This document shows, one piece after another, positions 34,839-41,646 of a stretch of DNA of 64,000 nucleotides (the stretch's first letter is position 1; each line of letters starts with the position of its first letter). Location: NCBI RefSeq assembly GCF_003990335.1, contig NZ_CP034683.1, positions 3,021,501 through 3,085,500 of the forward strand. Reading direction: 5' to 3'. A program made the translations under genes and the position numbers. The notes below the pieces were generated by a model that was not told the DNA's origin, ran no database searches, and saw only the letters and a list, made by a program, of their open reading frames with translations. This stretch comes from Rheinheimera mangrovi. GTDB taxonomy: Bacteria; Pseudomonadota; Gammaproteobacteria; Enterobacterales; Alteromonadaceae.

Positions 34839-35162
34839 CTACGCAGCACCACCGCACTTACCTTCACCACATTTAGCTTCTTTGGATTTTTCTTTGTCTT
34901 TAGCGTCTTTTTTTTCGTCGCCACATTTACCTTCACCACACTTGGCTTCTTTGTCTTTCGCTTTGGCTTTATCTTCGCCACATTTAGCTTCTTTATCTTT
35001 GGCTTTATCAGCACCACAAGAAGCTTCAGCGGACGCTAACTGGTAACCTGCATTCAGCTGTTCAGCAGAAAACGGATTCGCATTTGCGCTTAAGCTCAGC
35101 GTAGCTAAAGAACCCAGTACTAAAGCACTGACGGCAACAGCAGTAGTTTTATTTGATTTCAT
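34839..35162 (-). CDS. hvfA: HvfA/BufA-type metallophore RiPP precursor
   Basis: A 107-residue secreted precursor. It has a signal peptide (1-28, cleavage after SLSANA), the family-like start NPFSAEQLNAGYQLASAEA, then a very Lys/Asp/Glu-rich region carrying six Cys (49, 61, 75, 80, 98, 103), each followed by Gly, in EASCG, EAKCG and EGKCG contexts. The EGKCG motif occurs twice. In Haemophilus HvfA, EGKCG cysteines are converted to copper-binding oxazolone/thioamide groups. ATG 35162 follows AAGGA. First gene of hvfA-hvfB-hvfC-small protein. Promoter candidate at 35201-35229. Confidence 0.9.
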   Translation of the reverse strand: MKSNKTTAVAVSALVLGSLATLSLSANANPFSAEQLNAGYQLASAEASCGADKAKDKEAKCGEDKAKAKDKEAKCGEGKCGDEKKDAKDKEKSKEAKCGEGKCGGAA

Positions 35163-35200
35163 AACAATGTTCCTTGTGGTTGCATTAAGTTGCTTCAAAC

Positions 35201-35229
35201 AGACCAGACTAACTACAAAAAAATTTCAA
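35201..35229 (-). promoter_or_regulatory. Candidate ECF promoter of hvfA
   Basis: Minus strand TTGAAA (35229-35224), a 19-base spacer, then GTCT (35204-35201), ending 38 bp before the hvfA ATG. The same arrangement precedes doxX at 26904-26876. Proposed as the target of the ECF factor at 25552-26112. Confidence 0.45.
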
Positions 35230-35321
35230 TACTTCTCACATTACGCAAAATTTATTGATATACATCACGGCAGACAGCATCACTCAGGTACAAACTAACA
35301 GCTTCATCAGGAGCTTTCGTC

Positions 35322-35669
35322 ATGCCTTTGCACACAACCCAGTACTATCAGCAAAAACTAGAACTTGAGCTTGCTCAAATTCAGCAGAAAATCATCAGTT
35401 GCTTACAGCAAAGCCATGATTCTGACTATTTGCTGCTTGCAAAAAAACTGCAAGCTGATTCAGTTATGAAATGGCCAGAGTTGATGTCTGGTGTATTTTC
35501 AGAGCAACTAAAAGATTACCGGCACAGACTAGAGCAACTGGAAGCGTCATTAAGCCAAATTCAAATTGGATTATACGGTTACTGTGCTGACTGTGAAGCC
35601 GAATTGTCTGCTGAGCTACTTGAACTCGACCCAGCCCAGCAAAGGTGCAACAGGTGCCGCAAATCCTGA
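35322..35669 (+). CDS. DksA/TraR-type C4 zinc-finger protein
   Basis: A 115-residue protein: an N-terminal coiled-coil half (about 1-80) and a C-terminal C4 finger (CADC...CNRC, about 90-113). The DxxDxA tip motif of true DksA is not clear, so RNA polymerase binding is uncertain. It has a good AGGAG site. It is divergent from hvfA with a 159-bp shared spacer, and its stop is 2 bp from the converging methyltransferase gene. Confidence 0.8.
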   Translation: MPLHTTQYYQQKLELELAQIQQKIISCLQQSHDSDYLLLAKKLQADSVMKWPELMSGVFSEQLKDYRHRLEQLEASLSQIQIGLYGYCADCEAELSAELLELDPAQQRCNRCRKS

Positions 35670-35671
35670 CA

Positions 35672-36415
35672 TCAGAGTACAGCTTTATCCCACTCGGTAG
35701 AATTAATCCATTTAGCGCCTTTGCCATAAACAGGCTGACGTTTTTCTAAAGTCTCAAAGTCAAAATCACGCCGGAAAAAAATTGATGTTGTCGAAGTATG
35801 GGATTCGCAAGGCTTAAAACCAGTCATATCGACCTGCAGCAAGCCAGACGATTTAAGTAAAGCCGCTGTATTTGGATGCCAGTCTGCATTATCAAGCACA
35901 ATACAGCCTCCAGGTGCCAGCTTATTTAAAGCTTGCACTGCGGAATCATAACGATAACCAAAGCCATCAACGATGATGATATCAAACAAACCGTCCTGCT
36001 TGCTGATCGCCAAAGGAAAGTCACGGTTCTGTGCAAAAATGAGCTGCACATTAGGTTTGATTTGCGATTTGAGTTTGGTGTACCAATCCTGATTATTTTC
36101 GACGCTGACAACTTCAGCAGCCCTCTCCATCCAGAAAAAAGTGGAAGCTCCGGCGCCAAATTCAAACACTCGCTTTTTCCTGAAATCGAACTGCGTCAGG
36201 TATTCAATGGTCGGATAGGTATACAGAGGTAAATAGCCGCCACTTTTATCTACCGCAACCCCCTTTTCAACCGAAAACACATAACCATACACATTGCGCA
36301 AAATATTCATACATGAAGCAAGATACATTTCACCTTTGGGCATTTCGATCGCATCTGCATGATTTTTTAGCTTATTGTCTGCAGCTTGCTCCTCACTAAA
36401 TCGTCCCCAAAACAT
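35672..36415 (-). CDS. Class I SAM-dependent methyltransferase-like protein
   Basis: A 247-residue protein with a Rossmann-type SAM fold: motif I VFEFGAGASTFFW, acidic end of strand 2 (VVSVENNQDWY), motif IV FDIIIVDGFGYRYD and GGCIVLDNADWHPNTAAL. The N- and C-terminal flanks (KGEMYLASCMNILRNVYGY; PVYGKGAKWINSTEWDKA) are not from a family I can name, so the substrate is unknown. It lies 18 bp after the TPR/oxygenase gene on the same strand, probably in one operon. Confidence 0.72.
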   Translation of the reverse strand: MFWGRFSEEQAADNKLKNHADAIEMPKGEMYLASCMNILRNVYGYVFSVEKGVAVDKSGGYLPLYTYPTIEYLTQFDFRKKRVFEFGAGASTFFWMERAAEVVSVENNQDWYTKLKSQIKPNVQLIFAQNRDFPLAISKQDGLFDIIIVDGFGYRYDSAVQALNKLAPGGCIVLDNADWHPNTAALLKSSGLLQVDMTGFKPCESHTSTTSIFFRRDFDFETLEKRQPVYGKGAKWINSTEWDKAVL

Positions 36416-36433
36416 AAATCCTCCTTTAAAAAG

Positions 36434-38242
36434 TTAATCCAATGGAATTAAATCAAACGCCACTGTTAGACGGTAATGCTGGCCTGCAAAAGGTTCAGTG
36501 CCATGCCACATCATTGATGGAAACAATACTACAGTTCCGGCCTGAGGTTTAACTAAAATATCAGGCTGCATTGCAAGTTGTTCAGTCAATTCAGCCTGAC
36601 CAAACTTAATCCACCCCTGCCCTTTTTCTTCAACAGCCGGCGGTATATCCACATAATAACAACCACTGATCCAACCTTCGCTGTGGTAATGATTCTTATG
36701 AAACCCACTTTGATTCAAACGCACAGACCAGGCACCTGTAAATAAAAATCTGTCGGATTTACGACACAAAAACGGATGAGAATTGTCCTGTGGCAAGCTT
36801 TGAATATATAACAACACCTGTTGACGAATTTGTTGTTCCAACTGTTGGATCGGCTCTTCCTGCCTTAAAAACAAGTGATCATCAGTTTGAGTACCGTGCC
36901 GGAGAGATTGATCCAGAGGATGTCTCTGTGTCTGATGAAGAGGGGTTATCACTGAGGCTAAGCTTTGATTAAACTGCTGTATGGACGCATAACCAGCAGG
37001 AGGTTCAACCGCTCTTACCTGCACAAAGCTATCGTAATTGTACAAATGTCGATAGGCGGTGCTTTGGCCGAGGTGCTTTAACGCAGCGGCATAATGCGCA
37101 TACCAGGCCTGATTCAGAGGGAAATCCTTGATGAGCGCTTTAAACTGCAGTAATGCATGTTCATTTTCTTCCAAAGACAAATAGCATAGTGCCATTTCGT
37201 TACGAATTTCCGAGTCTGTCGGCTGTTGCTGAAATGCGGCGCTAAGAAAACTCAAGGCGTGCCCAGCATCTCCGGCGCTACGGCGTAGAAAGCCTTTGTA
37301 TACTAAAGCTTCAGCTGTCTGCTTTTGAGCCAGATACAAATCTGTGATCTGTTCAGCTTTGACCAATGCATTGGCTTTAATCAGCTTTTGAATATAAGGT
37401 CCATATAAATGCAGTAGTTGCGGTTGCTGCACCAGCAGCTGTTCATAATGACTAAAACAATCGTCATCGCCAGTCAGCCAGCTAAAATCCGATAATAAAT
37501 GATGCAAAGAAGCATCGGTTGGAAACTGCTGCAGTAAGTATTTAACCTGCATTATGGCTGCTTTTGTATCACCTGTTAAATAAAGGATGGTCGCATACTC
37601 TCGTTTTAACGACAGATCAGCAGGGTTCCTTGCCATAGCCTGAGCTAATTGCTCAAGTGCATACTGATACTTTCCTTGATGTCTTAATATGGAAGAATAC
37701 ATTAGCCATAACTTAAGCTGGCCCGGCTGTTCGGCCACGGTAGCTTCAAGTAAAACTTCTGCGTCATTCACTCTGCCGCTTTTTTCGAAGGCCTGCGCCA
37801 AAGCCAAAATTGCGTCAGGATGTTTTGGCTTGAAGCTAAGTGCTTTCTGTAGCAAAGGAATAGCTTCACGCAATCTGAGCTGTTTTTGTAGCAGCAAAGC
37901 AGCATTATAGTAAGCGTCAAAATACTGAGGCTGTAGCTCAATAGCGCGATGGAACAAACTTATAGCTCTGGCTTCCTGTTTATGCCGCTTGAGTAAGTTT
38001 GCAAAGTTATTTAACAACTCAGGATTATCAGGTTGCAGCTTAAAGGCATGTTCAAAGGAGGCAAGAGCATCCAACTCCTGGCCTAACTTACGTTCTGTCA
38101 ATGCTTTTAAATGCCATACTTGTGCATGCTCTTTGTGGCGTGAAGCCAATAGCTGTAACAACCGGATGGATTGCTGGTATTGTTGGCTCTGATACAAGCC
38201 CAGCGCTTGCTGCATTAACTGAGCAGAATCTAACTGTTTCAT
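36434..38242 (-). CDS. TPR protein with C-terminal 2OG-Fe(II) oxygenase domain
   Basis: A 602-residue protein. Residues about 1-390 are tandem TPR units (such as HAFKLQPDNPELLNNFANLLK and RAIELQPQYFDAYYNAALLL). Residues about 410-602 form a putative 2OG-Fe(II) oxygenase: iron-binding HKNHYHSEGWISGCYYVDIP and MWHGTEPF, with 2OG-binding Arg in YRLTVAFDLI. No signal peptide. I start at ATG 38242, one codon after a GTG in the same frame. It may hydroxylate a protein or peptide substrate. It follows the TonB receptor gene across a terminator and precedes the methyltransferase. Confidence 0.82.
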   Translation of the reverse strand: MKQLDSAQLMQQALGLYQSQQYQQSIRLLQLLASRHKEHAQVWHLKALTERKLGQELDALASFEHAFKLQPDNPELLNNFANLLKRHKQEARAISLFHRAIELQPQYFDAYYNAALLLQKQLRLREAIPLLQKALSFKPKHPDAILALAQAFEKSGRVNDAEVLLEATVAEQPGQLKLWLMYSSILRHQGKYQYALEQLAQAMARNPADLSLKREYATILYLTGDTKAAIMQVKYLLQQFPTDASLHHLLSDFSWLTGDDDCFSHYEQLLVQQPQLLHLYGPYIQKLIKANALVKAEQITDLYLAQKQTAEALVYKGFLRRSAGDAGHALSFLSAAFQQQPTDSEIRNEMALCYLSLEENEHALLQFKALIKDFPLNQAWYAHYAAALKHLGQSTAYRHLYNYDSFVQVRAVEPPAGYASIQQFNQSLASVITPLHQTQRHPLDQSLRHGTQTDDHLFLRQEEPIQQLEQQIRQQVLLYIQSLPQDNSHPFLCRKSDRFLFTGAWSVRLNQSGFHKNHYHSEGWISGCYYVDIPPAVEEKGQGWIKFGQAELTEQLAMQPDILVKPQAGTVVLFPSMMWHGTEPFAGQHYRLTVAFDLIPLD

Positions 38243-38332
38243 CACTTCTTATTATCGCAGTCTGTTTTCATCAGTCTAGGTTTTACCACAAAGCCGCTTA
38301 TTGCGGCAGATCATTTTCCACCGCATAAAGGT

Positions 38333-38362
38333 AAAAAAAACCAGCCATATGGCTGGTTTTTT
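38333..38362. terminator. Terminator between the TonB receptor and TPR-oxygenase genes
   Basis: AAACCAGCC-ATAT-GGCTGGTTT with A and T tracts on both sides. It ends the TonB receptor transcript on the minus strand and could work in either direction. Confidence 0.92.
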
Positions 38363-38374
38363 CAAGAGTTCAGC

Positions 38375-41161
38375 TTAGAACTTAGCTGACACACGAGCAT
38401 ACCAGTACTGACCAGCAGTATCGTATGACGCGTTCAGAGTGTTCATATCGCCGTAATCTGTTACGTATGGTGGCTTCTTATCAAATAAGTTACGAGCACC
38501 CAATGTAAAGGTCATATTCTCGTAGTAGTAGCTACCTTGTAGGTCGTTATACACAACTGTACCAGTGCTATCACTAGTGTTGCCTTCTGTTGGAGTTAAC
38601 GCATCAACACCTGACAGAGAGCGCATCATCCAGGTTGCAGACCATGCATCTGTAGTGTAAGACGTTGTTAAGTTAGCACGTAATTTAGAGAACGCAGCCG
38701 GGCTGGTTTCCCATTGGTCTTCTGCATACTTACCAGCATATTTCAGCTCAGCTTCACCTGCGAAAGGAACGTAGGAGTAGTTCTCTAAGTAAGTACCATC
38801 TAAACGAACTTTCAAACGACCAGCGCCTAAATCGAATTGGTAAGACGTATCAAAGTCAACGCCTGAAGTTTCGAAAGTCGACAGGTTAGCATTTGTAACC
38901 AGAACACCAGAGATAGCACCTAAAGCATCACGACGTGGTGAAGTTGGGTGCGGAGCTGCCGGAGTTGGCAAAGCGCCAGGACCAACCATCAGAGCACACA
39001 GCGGGCTAGAGAAGTTTGCACTTTCATAACATGCGGTAACGATGTTGTTAGTACCAGCAGTACCTATACCGTTGGTAATTTCGATGTCGAAATAATCAAG
39101 TGCAAAGCTGAAGTTATCAAATGGCGTGTAGACGAAACCCATAGTTAAGCTTTCAGACTCTTCCGGGGTCAAATCTGGGTTACCACCAGTTAAAGCACTA
39201 GCCTGGTTAGACGTCAGAGTGAAGTTACCTGGTAAACCTTCAGCAGCACAGTTTGCTTTTACGTTTGCAGACTGAGTACCAGTTGCATAGTTAGTACAAG
39301 GTTCTGCGTAGTTCAGGTTTGACTCAGCTTGAGGAGCATACAGTTCAGAGATGCTTGGAGCACGGAAACCGTCAGCTTTAGTAGCACGTACTAATAAACC
39401 ATCAAAAGGAGTCCACTCTAAACCTAACTTGGTGTTAGACGCCGCGCTCAGGAAGTTGTAGTCAGTGCGACGTACAGCTGCAGATAAGTTCAGGCTTTCG
39501 ACCATAGGTAAGTCAGCCAGTAACGGAGCGCTTAATTCTAAGTAAGCTTCGTTCAGATCGTATTGACCTTCTGTCTTCTCACCTACTACTGAGTAGATTT
39601 CGCCGATTATAGCAGCGCCGTCTGGCTGGTTCAGGTAATCTTCCCAACGTCTTTCAACACCAAAAGCCCAAGCTGCTGGACCTGCTGGTAATTCGAAATC
39701 ACCAAAGTCACCGCTTAAGTTAGCCTGGAACTGCTTAGTTACACCACGAACTACTGGTGAGTTTGGCAGGAAAGCGTAATCGATCATTGCATCAGTTAAA
39801 GTACCGGCTTTGAACGGGTTCCATAAACCTGGGCAAGCTGCATCAGCCGCACAAGCAGTAGGGTTAGTTAAAGTCAGGAAACGTTTAGGGTTAGCACGAC
39901 CGAAGTCAATACGTGAATCTACATAACGAGCGTAGTTAAAAGATGTATCCCATGACCAGTTGTTTTCGAAGTCACCTTCAAAACCAACAACCATACGGTA
40001 ATCAGAGAAGTCTTGAGTAAAGGCTCGACCACCAGTTTCGAATAAACGACGGTTTACTGTAACAGCAGTAGGAGTTGCTGCATTACCGTTGATATCAAAA
40101 CGAGTTGGGTTGTCCGGGTGATCCGCAGGAACAACTTGTCCCCAGAATGTACCTTCAGCGCCCATTAACTGGTTAGATTGGCGGTTAGTGAAACCAGCTT
40201 CAGTGAAAATACGAGTGCTGTCAGTTAATTCATAACGGCCAGAACCGTTGATGCTGAACACTTCCTGTGGAGTAACCATGTAGCTTACAGCTGCATAGTT
40301 GAAGGTGTCTGCGCTTGTCAGCTTACGGTTTAAACCAGTCACAGGATCAACGATCCAGCTTGTAGAACCACCGGCACCTGACTGAGTGTAGTAGTTGCCC
40401 GGAACGCTAGAACGCCACGTACCGTCAGCACCAGTACCGGAACCCACACATTCAACACCGCCTTCGCCATCATCTGCGTAAGCACAAGCTGAGAAGTCAC
40501 GGTCACCTTGAGAAATAGGATTACGCTTGCTGTATTCTAAAGCAAGAACAACGTTACCTTTTTCACTGGAAGCACCTGTAGTAACAGAAAGTTTATAAGT
40601 TTCACCGTCACCTTTGCCAGTCATATCTGTCTGAGCACTAACTTCTGTACCTTCGAAGTTAGTTTTGGTGATGAAGTTAACAACACCAGCGATAGCATCA
40701 GAACCGTATACAGTTGAAGCACCATCACGCAGAACTTCTACACGTTCAACAAATGACAGAGGAATAGAGTTTAAATCGCTTGAAGCAAAACGGCGGCCGT
40801 TGATCAGTACCAGAGTACGACCTGAACCTAAACCACGTAAAGACACAGTAGCATTACCAGCACTACCGTTGTTTACGTTAGAACCTTGAGCTGCACCGTT
40901 TACTGCTGGTAAAGACTGAACGAATTTTTCCAGAGTAACGTGACCAGAAGCTTCGATATCAGCAGCAGTAAATACTGTGATTGGGCTTGCTGACTCTAAG
41001 TCAGTACGTTTGATACGAGAACCAGTAACTTCAATCCGTTCAACATCTTTAGCTTCTTCAGCTTCTTGTGCATTTACTGATCCCGTGAATGCAGCTGTAG
41101 AGGCAGCACCAAAAGCAACTGCTAAACGCACTGCTTTGGACAACTTAGTATTTGTAAACAT
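38375..41161 (-). CDS. TonB-dependent outer-membrane receptor
   Basis: A 928-residue receptor. Signal peptide (1-31, ending SVNA), a TonB-box-like stretch (VERIEVTGSRIKR), plug domain (about 50-170; VSLRGLGSGRTLVLINGRR; RVEVLRDGASTVYGSDAIAGVVNF) and a 22-strand barrel ending in aromatic F (YWYARVSAKF). It is of the large Alteromonas/Caulobacter type with DYFDIEITNGIG near the end, for which peptides or glycans are common substrates. No Fur box seen. The start has a GGGAG site and a CACTATATAGTG palindrome just upstream. The substrate cannot be assigned. Confidence 0.92.
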   Translation of the reverse strand: MFTNTKLSKAVRLAVAFGAASTAAFTGSVNAQEAEEAKDVERIEVTGSRIKRTDLESASPITVFTAADIEASGHVTLEKFVQSLPAVNGAAQGSNVNNGSAGNATVSLRGLGSGRTLVLINGRRFASSDLNSIPLSFVERVEVLRDGASTVYGSDAIAGVVNFITKTNFEGTEVSAQTDMTGKGDGETYKLSVTTGASSEKGNVVLALEYSKRNPISQGDRDFSACAYADDGEGGVECVGSGTGADGTWRSSVPGNYYTQSGAGGSTSWIVDPVTGLNRKLTSADTFNYAAVSYMVTPQEVFSINGSGRYELTDSTRIFTEAGFTNRQSNQLMGAEGTFWGQVVPADHPDNPTRFDINGNAATPTAVTVNRRLFETGGRAFTQDFSDYRMVVGFEGDFENNWSWDTSFNYARYVDSRIDFGRANPKRFLTLTNPTACAADAACPGLWNPFKAGTLTDAMIDYAFLPNSPVVRGVTKQFQANLSGDFGDFELPAGPAAWAFGVERRWEDYLNQPDGAAIIGEIYSVVGEKTEGQYDLNEAYLELSAPLLADLPMVESLNLSAAVRRTDYNFLSAASNTKLGLEWTPFDGLLVRATKADGFRAPSISELYAPQAESNLNYAEPCTNYATGTQSANVKANCAAEGLPGNFTLTSNQASALTGGNPDLTPEESESLTMGFVYTPFDNFSFALDYFDIEITNGIGTAGTNNIVTACYESANFSSPLCALMVGPGALPTPAAPHPTSPRRDALGAISGVLVTNANLSTFETSGVDFDTSYQFDLGAGRLKVRLDGTYLENYSYVPFAGEAELKYAGKYAEDQWETSPAAFSKLRANLTTSYTTDAWSATWMMRSLSGVDALTPTEGNTSDSTGTVVYNDLQGSYYYENMTFTLGARNLFDKKPPYVTDYGDMNTLNASYDTAGQYWYARVSAKF

Positions 41162-41622
41162 GTTTTTCTCCCTGGACCACTATATAGTGATTCTATTTTT
41201 ACGATGACCAACCTTTACGGCGATTGGAACTCCGAACGTTTCGCAATCTGGGCAGACGTCGAAAACAACGACCCGATAATAAACGCAATTTTTCAGCACG
41301 GTCAACAGCTTTTACGGAACGAATTGCCATTGGTGTTGTCAACCGCCGCCAAGACTCAAAGAGCGTTAAGTAAATATAGTTAACAGAGTGGGTGTTTTTT
41401 TTAAATTTATCTCTATTTAACCCTCAAAAAGTTCATTTACCAGCCAATACCGGCCTCATTTTTAACCATTTTAATTTTCTCCTTCATTTCGTCGCTAATT
41501 TTTGTAAACTTAACTCTACAACCTATAAGTCAATTTTTTTCATTTATCCGACGAAGAAAATGTCAATTTTTAACCTTAATACCAATATTGCCATCCACTG
41601 AAAGCTGACTTATCATGAACAC
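41162..41622. other. Spacer upstream of the TonB receptor and dinG
   Basis: About 460 bp with no coding frame I trust. It must hold the divergent promoters of both genes. A perfect 12-bp palindrome CACTATATAGTG (41178-41189) overlaps the leader of the receptor gene. The dinG-proximal half is AT-rich. No known riboswitch or IS sequence recognised. Confidence 0.55.
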
Positions 41623-41638
41623 CTGTTTTTTTATCCAG
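41623..41638. promoter_or_regulatory. Candidate LexA (SOS) box of dinG
   Basis: CTG-N10-CAG (CTGTTTTTTTATCCAG), ending 8 bp before the dinG start. The left half matches CTGT fully, while the right half lacks the usual ACAG adenine. E. coli dinG is LexA-regulated, which supports the reading. Confidence 0.5.
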
Positions 41639-41646
41639 ATGTTTTA

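Noticed and set aside
34805..35046. Alternate frames across hvfA with Lys-rich or Phe-rich proteins
   Set aside because: Produced by the repeated Lys/Glu codons of hvfA; they have no leader or ribosome binding site.
33204..35162. True methanobactin operon
   Set aside because: No MbnC-type partner, MbnT or aminotransferase, and the precursor has EGKCG cores with a Sec signal peptide, which points to the Hvf/Buf type.
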